A stretch of 38,355 nucleotides of DNA. It comes from Archaeoglobus sp. UBA230. GTDB lineage: Archaea; Halobacteriota; Archaeoglobi; Archaeoglobales; Archaeoglobaceae. Both the position numbers and the translations under genes were made by a program. The DNA lies in assembly GCA_002507545.1 (NCBI GenBank), contig DAVR01000048.1, forward strand, positions 1 through 38,355. Direction: 5' to 3'. Shown here in pieces: positions 16,375 through 24,434 of the stretch; within the stretch, counting starts at the first letter, position 1, and every line of letters begins with the position of its first letter. The notes under the pieces are model-generated. The model saw only the letters and a list, made by a program, of their open reading frames with translations, was not told the origin of the DNA and did not search any database.

Positions 16375-16382
16375 GGGGTGAT
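16375..16382 (+). promoter_or_regulatory. Ribosome binding site of the acyl-CoA ligase gene
   Basis: GGGGTGAT is a strong anti-16S match. Its GGTG core ends 5 nt before the ATG at 16386 but only 2 nt before the ATG at 16383, so the second ATG is the better start. Confidence 0.6.
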
Positions 16383-16385
16383 ATG

Positions 16386-17999
16386 ATGAATGAGGCGTAT
16401 AACTACCAGCTTTTGCTGAAACACATCTTGGAGAGTGGTGTAAACTACGCACCGAAGCAGGAGGTTGTGTATAGGGACCTGAAAAGATTCACATACAGTG
16501 ACATATATGAAAGAGTTGGTAGACTGGCAAATGCTTTGGAAGAGATTGGAGTTAAGAAGGGGACGAAGGTAGCGGTTCTGGACTGGGACAGCCACCGCTA
16601 CTTAGAGTGCTACTTTGCAATCCCCATGATGGGTGCTGTACTGCACACCGTAAACATTAGGCTGAGCCCTGAAGACATTCTGTATACAATGCAGCACGCA
16701 GAAGATGAAGTGGTTCTGGTTTACGAGGACTTTGTCCCGCTAATTGAGTCCATATCCGACAAGCTTGACACAGTGAAGAAATACGTCGTTATGACAGACG
16801 ATACTATGCCCGAAACCAAGCTCACCGACATAGAGTATGAGGAGATGCTCAGCAAGGCAAGTCCTCAGTATGATTTTCCAGACTTTGATGAGAACACGAT
16901 GGCGACGCTCAGTTACACCACTGGAACCACTGGAAGGCCGAAGGGTGTCTGGTTTACCCACAGAAAGCTTGTCCTTCACACTCTTGCAGGCTGCATTGCA
17001 ATGACAGGCTACAGATCACCGCTGAGACTGCTTGACGATAAGGAGGTTTACATGCCTCTCACACCGATGTTCCATGTCCATGCTTGGGGAGTTCCCTATA
17101 TGATGTGGTTTTTGGGTTTCAAGCACGTGTATCCGGGCAGGTACGATCCTCAGATGATTGCCAAACTCGTTATGACTGAAGGCGTTACATACTCCCACTG
17201 CGTGCCCACAATTCTACAGATGATTGTTGACAACCTGCCTGAAGGCTTCAAGTTCCCTGGCTGGAAGATGATTATCGGTGGAGCGAAGCTTCCAGAAGGT
17301 TTGGCGAAGAGGGCGAGAGAGAAGGGAATATACACGATGGCTGGTTACGGTATGTCAGAAACCTGTCCCATTTTAACCGGAGCTTTTGTGAAGCCGCATT
17401 TGCTTGATCTGCCAGAAGAAGAAAAATTAAAGATGTCTGTAAAGACAGGAATTCCGTTCCCGTTGGTTTATGTCAGAGTTGTCAGAGAAGATATGACTGA
17501 TGTCAACCCCGACGGGAAGGAAATCGGAGAGGTGGTTGTGAGGGCGCCTTGGCTAACCGATGGCTATCTTAAAGACCCTGAAAAGACGAAGGAGTTGTGG
17601 GAGGGAGGCTGGCTCCACACTGGAGATTTGGCGGTGGTTGAGGATGATGGATACATAATGATTGTTGACAGACTAAAGGACGTGATAAAGAGTGGTGGAG
17701 AGTGGATATCCTCTCTCACCCTCGAAAACCTCCTCAGCCTCCACTCCAAGGTTAGAGAGGTTGCGGTGATAGGCACTCCAGACGAGAAATGGGGTGAAAG
17801 GCCGCTGGCTATCATTGTACCAATGCCGGGAGAGAAGCCGACGCAGGAGGAGCTTAGAGAGCATCTCATGAAGTTTGTCGAGGAGGGCAAGATAACCAAG
17901 TGGGCTGTGCCGGACAGGTTTGAGATTGTAGAGGAAATACCGAAGACCAGCGTTGGTAAGATAGACAAGAAGGTGTTGAGGCAGATGTATTCTAAATAA
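16386..17999 (+). CDS. AMP-binding acyl-CoA ligase (medium/long-chain fatty acid or aromatic acid CoA ligase)
   Basis: A 537-residue member of the ANL superfamily. The P-loop is SYTTGTTGRPKGVWFTH near residue 180, the adenine motif is YGMSETCPI near 320, the hinge region WLHTGDLAVVEDDGY is near 403 with IVDRLKDVIKSGGEWIS after it, and the catalytic lysine is in TSVGKIDKKVLRQMY at the C terminus. It activates a carboxylic acid to its CoA thioester via an acyl-adenylate. Archaeoglobales carry many paralogues, used for fatty acid oxidation or aromatic acid breakdown; specificity is not readable. It is a single-gene unit followed 5 nt later by the convergent HTH gene. Confidence 0.92.
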   Translation: MNEAYNYQLLLKHILESGVNYAPKQEVVYRDLKRFTYSDIYERVGRLANALEEIGVKKGTKVAVLDWDSHRYLECYFAIPMMGAVLHTVNIRLSPEDILYTMQHAEDEVVLVYEDFVPLIESISDKLDTVKKYVVMTDDTMPETKLTDIEYEEMLSKASPQYDFPDFDENTMATLSYTTGTTGRPKGVWFTHRKLVLHTLAGCIAMTGYRSPLRLLDDKEVYMPLTPMFHVHAWGVPYMMWFLGFKHVYPGRYDPQMIAKLVMTEGVTYSHCVPTILQMIVDNLPEGFKFPGWKMIIGGAKLPEGLAKRAREKGIYTMAGYGMSETCPILTGAFVKPHLLDLPEEEKLKMSVKTGIPFPLVYVRVVREDMTDVNPDGKEIGEVVVRAPWLTDGYLKDPEKTKELWEGGWLHTGDLAVVEDDGYIMIVDRLKDVIKSGGEWISSLTLENLLSLHSKVREVAVIGTPDEKWGERPLAIIVPMPGEKPTQEELREHLMKFVEEGKITKWAVPDRFEIVEEIPKTSVGKIDKKVLRQMYSK

Positions 18000-18000
18000 A

Positions 18001-18012
18001 TTTTTTATTTTT
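18001..18012 (+). terminator. T-rich termination signal after the acyl-CoA ligase gene
   Basis: TTTTTTATTTTT begins 2 nt after the ligase stop codon and resembles archaeal oligo-T terminators. It also runs into the 3' end of the convergent HTH gene. Confidence 0.45.
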
Positions 18013-18217
18013 CAGCGAGTTCATCATCGTCAAAAATAAAAACATCCTCGATTCTAACGTTGAAAACTCTCGCTATCTTGTAGGCGAGCTTTAGCGAGGG
18101 GTTGTATTTTCCCTTTTCAAGGAAAACTATTGTCTCCCTTCTAACTCCAACCTTCTTTGCAAGCTCTTCCTGAGTCATACCGTATTTAGCTCTGTATTCC
18201 TTTATTCTGGTTTTCAT
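18005..18217 (-). CDS. XRE/Cro-type HTH transcriptional regulator
   Basis: A 70-residue protein that is almost entirely one helix-turn-helix domain: [20 protein letters not shown] near residues 12-31 is the HTH, followed by [20 protein letters not shown]. It belongs to the small YozG-like regulators that often follow a DUF2178-type membrane protein. Its start overlaps the stop of the upstream membrane-protein gene by 4 nt, so the two are co-translated. It may bind the repeats at 18594-18632 and control its own operon. Confidence 0.9.
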   Translation of the reverse strand: MKTRIKEYRAKYGMTQEELAKKVGVRRETIVFLEKGKYNPSLKLAYKIARVFNVRIEDVFIFDDDELAEK

Positions 18218-18579
18218 GTGATATTGCTCCGAGAGTAGATGGTATAGAAGGCAAGATAAACCACAAGAACTGCACAGACAGCAAAACCGAGAACATAACC
18301 TTCCTCTCTGCCCAAAGCTATCAGCACCGCTGTAAGCAGGGCTGCTGTAATGCCAAACACTTCAAGAGCTCTTCTGGATGCCTTCTCTGCAATCCTTTCA
18401 ACTCTTTCGTCAACAAGAGGTTCATTAGCTCTCCTTCTTACAAATCCCAGCAAAATCAACCCAATCACAACTGAAAACACCGATAGAAGCGGCTGGTTGT
18501 TTTGAGCAGCATAACCCACGCTGCTACCAACCATTACCACTATCAGGGTTCTCACCAGACCATACTTTTTCCTATCCAC
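18214..18579 (-). CDS. DUF2178-like small integral membrane protein
   Basis: A 121-residue protein with four hydrophobic segments arranged as two hairpins (about 9-25, 30-48, 73-90, 94-113). Between them is a charged loop with [18 protein letters not shown], a motif I associate with DUF2178. The start is GTG at 18579, supported by GAGGTGG (18586-18592 on the minus strand) 6 nt before it. It is the first gene of a two-gene operon with the HTH regulator. The function is unknown; the pairing suggests the membrane protein senses or modulates the regulator. Confidence 0.8.
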   Translation of the reverse strand: MDRKKYGLVRTLIVVMVGSSVGYAAQNNQPLLSVFSVVIGLILLGFVRRRANEPLVDERVERIAEKASRRALEVFGITAALLTAVLIALGREEGYVLGFAVCAVLVVYLAFYTIYSRSNIT

Positions 18580-18593
18580 AGCAAACCACCTCT

Positions 18594-18632
18594 GTTATGT
18601 ATTTCTAACATTATGTTATGTATTTTTAACAT
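18594..18632 (-). promoter_or_regulatory. Operator-like tandem inverted repeats upstream of the DUF2178/HTH operon
   Basis: Two 18-bp copies, 18594-18611 and 18615-18632, read GTTATGTATTTCTAACAT and GTTATGTATTTTTAACAT on the plus strand, differing at one base. Each contains GTTA-N8-TAAC, an inverted repeat. The copies start 21 bp apart, two helical turns. They lie directly upstream of the ribosome site of the DUF2178 gene and overlap its likely TATA region. This is the expected place for an autoregulatory operator of the HTH protein. Confidence 0.7.
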
Positions 18633-18691
18633 TTTCGCTTAGCTACTATTCCACAATCTAACAATCCGCCTCTTGCTCGCGTGGAAAGATA

Positions 18692-18707
18692 AGAGAAAAA
18701 TTTAAAT
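18692..18707 (+). promoter_or_regulatory. TATA box of the coiled-coil gene
   Basis: An AT-rich stretch containing AAATTTAAATCC lies about 70 nt before the ATG at 18772, so a leader of roughly 45 nt is expected, longer than for most genes here. Confidence 0.4.
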
Positions 18708-18771
18708 CCAGTCTAAAACATCCCAACTAAGTGACTTCAGAGTTTTCCAAAAAACGCGCTGTTGTGAGAGC

Positions 18772-19632
18772 ATGATGCTGGAAAAGTTGGAAGAAAGGAA
18801 AGAACAACTTGAAAAAGAACTCCAGGAGTTTATAAGGAGGAGGGATGAGCTTAACTTGGCAGCAAAAGAGTACGCAAGAAAGAGAGATGAGCTAAATAAA
18901 GAAGTTCGAGAAATGCTTGCAGCAACGAAGAGTGTGAAGGAGAAGAGAGACGAGTATAACAAGAAGGTAAAGGAGATAAGGGCAAAGAGAAATGAAATAT
19001 TCAAAGAAGTGGACAAGCTCTACAAAGAGGTAGATAAGCTCAGAAAAAGCATTGACCGAGGGGGAAGACCTCTCGGGGAGATTGAAAGGGAGATCAGGAG
19101 ATTGGAGTTCAAACAGCAGACTGCAGTGCTCACGATAGAAAAGGAGAGGGCGTTAATTGAGAGAATATCCAAGCTCAGGAAGGAGCTTGAAGAGAGGAAG
19201 AACCAGCTTGAGAGGCACGAGGAGTTCAAGAAACTAATTTCACAGATCAGAGAACTGAAGGATCAGGCAAAGGAACTTCTCAATCAGCTTAAAGCTTATG
19301 CTGAGGAGGCAGACAAGTATCACGAGCAGCTTTCCCAGATGTTCAGCCAGATTGATGAAAAAAGGAAGCTCGCAGATGAAATGCACATGAAATTTGTGGA
19401 GAGCAAGAAAGAGGCAGATAGATGCCACAATGAAGCAATAAAGAGGAGGAAGGACATCAAAGACCTTGAGAAGGTAATAAAAGCTCTAAGGTCAAAACAG
19501 TTCAAGAGCAAGGAGCAGCGGGAGAAGGAAGAGCTTTTAAGGAAGGCAAAGCAGATTTACGAAATGTTCAAGAGAGGAGAGAAAATAGAAACAGAGGACC
19601 TACTCATACTGCAGAGGGCTGGGTTGATTTAG
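18772..19632 (+). CDS. Long coiled-coil protein (COG1340-like archaeal family)
   Basis: A 286-residue protein made almost entirely of Lys/Glu-rich heptads from about residue 3 to 245, with Leu and Ile at regular a/d positions and no membrane or enzyme motif. The last 40 residues (KAKQIYEMFKRGEKIETEDL and onward) look like a small helical end domain. It resembles uncharacterised archaeal coiled-coil proteins of COG1340. Two ATGs in tandem (18772 and 18775) could serve as start; neither is decisively favoured. The 3' end overlaps iorB convergently by 29 nt. A structural or scaffold role is likely but not shown. Confidence 0.8.
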   Translation: MMLEKLEERKEQLEKELQEFIRRRDELNLAAKEYARKRDELNKEVREMLAATKSVKEKRDEYNKKVKEIRAKRNEIFKEVDKLYKEVDKLRKSIDRGGRPLGEIEREIRRLEFKQQTAVLTIEKERALIERISKLRKELEERKNQLERHEEFKKLISQIRELKDQAKELLNQLKAYAEEADKYHEQLSQMFSQIDEKRKLADEMHMKFVESKKEADRCHNEAIKRRKDIKDLEKVIKALRSKQFKSKEQREKEELLRKAKQIYEMFKRGEKIETEDLLILQRAGLI

Positions 19633-20209
19633 TCGCTTCATATCCCATTTTTAGTGCTTTCAGGTTTAAATCAACTATTTTGTCTGGCATTACCTCTCTA
19701 ATTACCTCTTCAACATGTTCCAGTTTGAAGGGCATCGGAAAGTAGCCGAGAAGCATTCCAACAACCACAACGTTTGTTGCAAGAATGTTTCCAGCCTTCT
19801 CGGCAATCTCAGAAGCGTTTACAGCAATAACTCTCGGTGTAATCCTTCTAAGTTCAGCCAGAATTTCATCCAGTTCTGGATACGTTCCTGTTCCTGCGGT
19901 TACAGATGGCGGGATGATCTTTCGGGTATTGAGAATTACAACAGACTTGTTGTTCAGAAATTTGGCGTATCTGATGGCTTCAGAGGGTTCAAGGGCTATC
20001 ATCACATCTGCCCCCCCTTCCGGGATCAGAGGTGCTTTTACATCTCCCAGTCTTACGTGGACTTCAACGCTACCCCCCCTCTGCGCCATGCCGTGAGTTT
20101 CAGCGGTGATGACATTTAGCCCAGCCCTCATTGCAGCTCTTGCGAGAATTCCAGAGGTCGTCAAAGCACCCTGTCCACCAACACCTACAATGACGATATT
20201 CAGCTTCAT
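19604..20209 (-). CDS. iorB: Indolepyruvate ferredoxin oxidoreductase beta subunit
   Basis: A 201-residue protein of the gamma/beta domain family of 2-oxoacid:ferredoxin oxidoreductases. IVGVGGQGALTTSGIL near residues 6-21 and ETHGMAQRGGSVEVHVRLG near 37-55 are signature blocks of IorB. With IorA it oxidatively decarboxylates aryl pyruvates such as indolepyruvate, passing electrons to ferredoxin. IorA is not in this window. An ATG 24 nt upstream is in frame, but a TATA box 27 nt before 20209 points to this ATG and a leaderless message. The 3' end overlaps the coiled-coil gene by 29 nt. Confidence 0.9.
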   Translation of the reverse strand: MKLNIVIVGVGGQGALTTSGILARAAMRAGLNVITAETHGMAQRGGSVEVHVRLGDVKAPLIPEGGADVMIALEPSEAIRYAKFLNNKSVVILNTRKIIPPSVTAGTGTYPELDEILAELRRITPRVIAVNASEIAEKAGNILATNVVVVGMLLGYFPMPFKLEHVEEVIREVMPDKIVDLNLKALKMGYEATKSTQPSAV

Positions 20210-20230
20210 TGTTCGCACTCTCAAACTATG

Positions 20231-20240
20231 CATTTAAAAA
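20231..20240 (-). promoter_or_regulatory. TATA box of iorB
   Basis: TTTTTAAATG on the minus strand is centred about 27 nt before the ATG at 20209. Confidence 0.5.
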
Positions 20241-20241
20241 T

Positions 20242-21669
20242 TTAGCTCTGAGCTTCGATGCCCAGTGCGCTTAGCAGCCTCCTCTTTATTGCCTCAGTTA
20301 TCAGCTTAGCAAGCAGCTCCTTTTCACCAGCCTCACCGAAAATTCCGAGTGGTATCTGCGCTCCGGCTGCGTGTGCATGCCCTCCGGCACTTCCCACATC
20401 ACCAAAGGCTCTTCTTAGCACTTCACCCATGTGAATTCTCACATCCTTATTCCTTGCTGAGATATATACAGTATCTTTGACAACCCCAAAAACCACTGCT
20501 GTGGAAATACCTTCAAGCCTTAGCAGAAAATCTGCAGCCTGCGGTAAAGCATCTCTGTCGTTTATGAACCCTGCAAAGCTCAGGAGAAAGCTTGAGTAAA
20601 CCTGCCTGTTCCTAATTGCCGTCCCGAGAATATCCAATGTCTCGGTTGATATTGCTGGCCCCTCAATTTTTTCGATAAGCTCATGGTCAACAAATGGGTA
20701 AAGGTAGGCAGATGCAAGAAAATCTGCCGTTCTTGTATTCCTTTTGAACTCGTCAGTCTCACTCTTTATGCCAAAAAACAACGCTGTGGCAAGTATTTTA
20801 CTCGGAACAAGTTTTAATTCCTTGATATACTCCGTGAGTATCGTTGCAGTCGCACCAACATTATCTCTAATATCTACAAATCTTGCAACAACCTTCTCTG
20901 CCGGGTGGTGGTCTATAATTATGGAAACGTCTATATCTGGAGGGATGGAGTTGTTTACACCCGGTCCCGAGCTATCAACGATCGCAAAGGTTTCATATGA
21001 GCTTAAGTCTGCCTCTTCAGCTCTTACCATTGGAATCTCGAGAATGTTCATCATAGCCCTGTTCTTTTGATGCAGAATTTCGCCATAGTAGAGAATGTCA
21101 GCATCAACGTCAAACTGTTTTGCTATCTCCTTTAGAGCATATGCCGATGACATTGAGTCTGGATCAGGATTGTCGTGGGTGAATATTCCCAGTCTTTTAC
21201 CCTTCAGCGATTCCAGAATGCTCTTGAGTTTTTCCAGCTTCTTGTAAATTTCCACCCTCTTTATTTTTTCAAGAAACGTATGTTTGATAGCATCCGATAC
21301 AAGGACGACTATATTTGCTCCCGCACTCTCAAATTCTTCCTTCAGTTTATGAGAAGCAACTCTGACAATTACGAAGACCTCTTTATTCACACCCCTTATC
21401 GTCCTCACGGTCTCAAGATTTGCCTCATCATTTGCCCCGGTAACAAGAATTGCAGAGATAGCTTCAAAGTCGAGTGTTTTGTAGAAGGAGGGGTCTGTTG
21501 GATCAGCTATAACAGCATCAAAACCCTCATCTTCGAGTAGCTCTACTTTTTCCTGTGACTTGTCCACTGCCAGAACACTTTTTCCAGCTTTTGTCAGTTC
21601 TCTCACCAGTCCGACACCAGCAGACTCGCAACCTACAACAACATACTCGTACTTGCCGTTTTCGATCAT
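20242..21669 (-). CDS. TrkA-N (RCK) / DHH-DHHA1 phosphoesterase fusion
   Basis: A 475-residue two-part protein. Residues 6-125 form a TrkA-N/RCK Rossmann domain, but the glycine loop is VVGCESAG rather than GxGxxG, with Glu in place of the middle Gly. Residues about 157-475 form a DHH/DHHA1 phosphoesterase: THDNPDPDS near 164-172, IIDHHPAEK near 251-259 and GGHAHAAGAQIP near residue 440. DHH/DHHA1 enzymes degrade c-di-AMP, pApA and nanoRNA in bacteria and archaea, and RCK domains regulate potassium transport. A TTG start 18 nt upstream is possible, but a TATA box 28 nt before the ATG favours 21669. Domain calls are strong; the substrate is inferred. Confidence 0.85.
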   Translation of the reverse strand: MIENGKYEYVVVGCESAGVGLVRELTKAGKSVLAVDKSQEKVELLEDEGFDAVIADPTDPSFYKTLDFEAISAILVTGANDEANLETVRTIRGVNKEVFVIVRVASHKLKEEFESAGANIVVLVSDAIKHTFLEKIKRVEIYKKLEKLKSILESLKGKRLGIFTHDNPDPDSMSSAYALKEIAKQFDVDADILYYGEILHQKNRAMMNILEIPMVRAEEADLSSYETFAIVDSSGPGVNNSIPPDIDVSIIIDHHPAEKVVARFVDIRDNVGATATILTEYIKELKLVPSKILATALFFGIKSETDEFKRNTRTADFLASAYLYPFVDHELIEKIEGPAISTETLDILGTAIRNRQVYSSFLLSFAGFINDRDALPQAADFLLRLEGISTAVVFGVVKDTVYISARNKDVRIHMGEVLRRAFGDVGSAGGHAHAAGAQIPLGIFGEAGEKELLAKLITEAIKRRLLSALGIEAQS

Positions 21670-21693
21670 TTCACAATCAGAAAACAAAAGAGG

Positions 21694-21700
21694 TATTAAA
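21694..21700 (-). promoter_or_regulatory. TATA box of the TrkA-N/DHH gene
   Basis: TTTAATA on the minus strand, preceded by a purine-rich BRE-like CGGAAATG, is centred 28 nt before the ATG at 21669. Confidence 0.5.
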
Positions 21701-21755
21701 CATTTCCGGTCTCTACTATATACTTAATGACACAACTATTCAAAATCTCGAAAAT

Positions 21756-21767
21756 TTTTTATATATG
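21756..21767 (+). promoter_or_regulatory. TATA box of the surface protein gene
   Basis: TTTTTATATATG is centred 25 nt before the ATG at 21786. Its placement rules out the in-frame ATG at 21765, which lies inside the box, and predicts a leaderless mRNA. Confidence 0.65.
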
Positions 21768-21785
21768 CTTATTACCATTACAAGC

Positions 21786-23684
21786 ATGCGTGGATGGAGA
21801 TATGGGAAAATAGGGCTCGCTACACTGATGATGGCGCTAATAATAACAATCATTAACACTTCAGCAGCAGCACCGCTTGATATCAGCATTGAAGAGAAGA
21901 TCAATACAACTGCCGAGTACACAGGTTCAGGGTTCGACTACACAACGGACGTGACTGGATACGTAAATATAACGAATAACGGGAATGATGATCTATATGG
22001 TGTCTGGATAGCGGTAGACCTGAGTAATATCATTGGCACGCCAAGCAAAGTTTTCGATAACTCGTCTTCCGGTGCTTATCTATACACATCACTACCATCA
22101 GGAGTTCCGGACAGTGTGAAAAAGAATCTGAATATCACAAACGCAAATTACTTCATAAGAATTCCGCACCTGAGACCGGGGGAGAAGGTAAGCTACTTCT
22201 ACGATGTGGATGATAGTGCTCTGGGAACCGCAAACTCAGCCCCGTTCATTATTGATGAAAGATACAACGTTTCGAAGATACCTGCTAACAAAGACGTTAG
22301 CTGGGAAGTATTTTTCAACGTCAGCCTCAACACAACATTCTTCAGTGGGATAGGTATATCGAATCCCTATGTGGACTTGAACGTTTACAAGTATCTAAGC
22401 AGCAGTTCGAATTACTATGGTAGCAACAACTGGACGAGCCTTGGACCAATATCTAATCCATCAACGAATAAGGGAAGTGCAGTGCTGACAAGCGGAGGAT
22501 GGGGCACAGCAGACCCGGATGAACTCGATGTAACTGGGATTAAACTAAACACCTCCGCAGCAGGAAACGAGGACGTCAACATTTCCTTCACTGTTCAGGG
22601 TAACAATAATGGCGGAAATAACGCAGTCTATTTCCTTGACAGGTTCGGCTTTGCTGCCCTTGAATTCACATTTGACGGAAATGTGAGTGGGACAAAGGTT
22701 GTTGACGTGTTTGCCTACGGGAACGCGAGTATCGCCGTTAACAAGAGTGGACCATTCCAGAACGCAACTGGGGAGTGGGTTGTGTGGAAAGGCAATGCAA
22801 CGGTAAAGAACACCGCGAGTGGGCTTACCTACGTTCTCAGGAATGTTACCCTCTACGCCACGTCAACTGGCTCATTCACGAACGTAATCTATGGACCGAT
22901 CGAGGAAAAGCCAAATCAGCAGCTAACTTCTGGTGACACGTATACGACAAGCAACATACAGTTTGAATACAGCAACGTGCCGATAATCTGGGCAAACGCC
23001 ACCTTCGAGCTGATCAAGGACACTGGACAGGGGTGGTATGTGAACAGCACTACCATGAATAAATACAATGCAACCTACAACAGCAGGTATGTAGTGATAG
23101 AGAAAATCTACGTAATCGGCAGCTATCTGATTAAGGTCACAAAATACGTGCAGGCAAACACAACTGCTGGAAGCAATGTATTCGACGTCAAGCTTGTTGT
23201 GGAGAACCTTGGAGGTCAGGATTCGCCGTATGTATACGTTTACGATATGATTCCGAGGAACTTCAGTGAGTATAACTGGGACAATGATTGGATGGATGCA
23301 AGGACCGACGGTAACTGGATTGACAAGCCACAGATGTATGCAGGAAACGGCACAGGAACTCCAATGAGCGGATACGATAAAGCCTACTACTGGAGACTCG
23401 ACCCATTGGCAGGAGGAGCAGATGGAAATGGTCAGGCAAGTCCAACGGAAATCCAGAACAACCAGTCAGTGATTATCTTCTACCAGATGCAAGGCAGTGG
23501 GGAGTTCAGAGTCCTTGACGCATTCCTCGTCGGTATTGACCCAATGCTCTCCATGAACGAGCAGACTTCACCGAGGATAACGGTTGTGAGTGGAGCAGCA
23601 TCAACAAGCTACGAGTCTGTAATGGCTCTCCTCACTGGGATTGCTGGAATTGTTGCAGTGATGACTTACACGAGGAGAAGTTAA
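21786..23684 (+). CDS. Large secreted surface protein with C-terminal membrane anchor (DUF11-like)
   Basis: A 632-residue exported protein. It begins with a signal peptide (RGWRYGKIG, then a hydrophobic run ending NTSAAAP near residue 32). The body is rich in Asn, Thr, Ser, Gly and Tyr with many N-x-S/T sequons, as in archaeal cell-surface glycoproteins. Around residue 475, VENLGGQDSPYVYVYDMIPRNF resembles a DUF11/isopeptide-type beta domain. It ends with one hydrophobic helix and a basic TRRS tail, so it is anchored with the bulk outside. The frame is open far upstream to 21555, but that part overlaps the divergent gene. It may be an S-layer or adhesion protein; no specific function is visible. 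Confidence 0.75.
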   Translation: MRGWRYGKIGLATLMMALIITIINTSAAAPLDISIEEKINTTAEYTGSGFDYTTDVTGYVNITNNGNDDLYGVWIAVDLSNIIGTPSKVFDNSSSGAYLYTSLPSGVPDSVKKNLNITNANYFIRIPHLRPGEKVSYFYDVDDSALGTANSAPFIIDERYNVSKIPANKDVSWEVFFNVSLNTTFFSGIGISNPYVDLNVYKYLSSSSNYYGSNNWTSLGPISNPSTNKGSAVLTSGGWGTADPDELDVTGIKLNTSAAGNEDVNISFTVQGNNNGGNNAVYFLDRFGFAALEFTFDGNVSGTKVVDVFAYGNASIAVNKSGPFQNATGEWVVWKGNATVKNTASGLTYVLRNVTLYATSTGSFTNVIYGPIEEKPNQQLTSGDTYTTSNIQFEYSNVPIIWANATFELIKDTGQGWYVNSTTMNKYNATYNSRYVVIEKIYVIGSYLIKVTKYVQANTTAGSNVFDVKLVVENLGGQDSPYVYVYDMIPRNFSEYNWDNDWMDARTDGNWIDKPQMYAGNGTGTPMSGYDKAYYWRLDPLAGGADGNGQASPTEIQNNQSVIIFYQMQGSGEFRVLDAFLVGIDPMLSMNEQTSPRITVVSGAASTSYESVMALLTGIAGIVAVMTYTRRS

Positions 23685-23696
23685 TTTTTTAAATTT
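23685..23696 (+). promoter_or_regulatory. TATA/T-rich element between the surface protein and the envelope operon
   Basis: TTTTTTAAATTT directly follows the surface-protein stop codon. It is centred about 25 nt before the ATG at 23715, so it may act both as an oligo-T terminator and as the TATA box of the next operon. Confidence 0.45.
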
Positions 23697-23714
23697 CCCA
23701 TCAATTTTTTTACC

Positions 23715-24434
23715 ATGGTGAGGTTTCCAGTATCAGCCTTATTGATTCTTTTGCTTTTAATTTCTGCCACACCTATTGCAAATGCTCAAAAGGTTGAGGA
23801 GATTTCGGATTTCAAGGTCAATGTGGATTTAAACAGTAAAGCTCATGTAAGATATGACATCACGATAAAGAACCTGATAGACAAACCCGTAGTACCCGGA
23901 ATTGGTGAAATCAGGCTTCAGAAGGTGCAGCCGGTGAAATTGGGTTTTCTCTCTATCCCCTTCACAGAGCAGCGAGTAGCAGTTGAGGTCAGCAACGTTA
24001 AAGTTTATTCCAGCGAGAGGCAATTTAAATCGAGTGTGGATGAGAAAGAGGGCTACACGAGTATAATCTATGAAATCTGGTATCCAATAGAGCCGGGAAA
24101 AACTCTGAGTTTTACGGTGGAATATGATGCGGATATAGTTGATACTGGGCTTCTCTTCAAGACTGTAACCATACCCGTCGGGACAGACATTGATATAAAG
24201 AGGGTGGAAATAAATGTGAATTCAGATTGGCATCTTTGCTACGCAGACCCAAAACCCTCAGGAGATAACCCGCTCTGGCAAAGCAGTATTCCAGCAGGGA
24301 AGATTGCCTTCTTTACTGCCGAATTTTCGATTCTACCATTGCCACTTCTTCCAGTGAGGGGCTACATCGTTCTCTGGGGTGCTTTGCTTGCAATCGCTGT
24401 AGTTCTAACTGCTGTAGGGTTGAAGAGGAAATGA
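23715..24434 (+). CDS. Secreted protein with C-terminal transmembrane anchor
   Basis: I do not recognise this 239-residue protein as a known family. It has a signal peptide (residues 1-24, hydrophobic SALLILLLLISATPIANA), a beta-rich extracellular domain of about 180 residues with alternating hydrophobic strands and a single Cys, and a C-terminal helix (YIVLWGALLAIAVVLTAVG) followed by KRK. The topology is therefore one anchor with the main domain outside. Its stop codon overlaps the start of the next gene (ATGA), making it the first of a three-gene coupled envelope operon. Confidence 0.75.
   Translation: MVRFPVSALLILLLLISATPIANAQKVEEISDFKVNVDLNSKAHVRYDITIKNLIDKPVVPGIGEIRLQKVQPVKLGFLSIPFTEQRVAVEVSNVKVYSSERQFKSSVDEKEGYTSIIYEIWYPIEPGKTLSFTVEYDADIVDTGLLFKTVTIPVGTDIDIKRVEINVNSDWHLCYADPKPSGDNPLWQSSIPAGKIAFFTAEFSILPLPLLPVRGYIVLWGALLAIAVVLTAVGLKRK

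Noticed and set aside
18594..18632. Possible CRISPR or satellite repeat
   Set aside because: Only two copies with a 3-bp gap and internal symmetry, located at a promoter; fits an operator, not an array.
18633..18771. Possible structured RNA in the longest intergenic region
   Set aside because: No tRNA cloverleaf, kink-turn or strong hairpin could be seen by eye; it holds the operator edge, a TATA box and a leader.
21555..21785. Upstream extension of the surface protein frame, including an ATG at 21765
   Set aside because: It overlaps the divergent TrkA-N/DHH gene and the TATA box, and would put a basic, Cys-containing stretch before the signal peptide.
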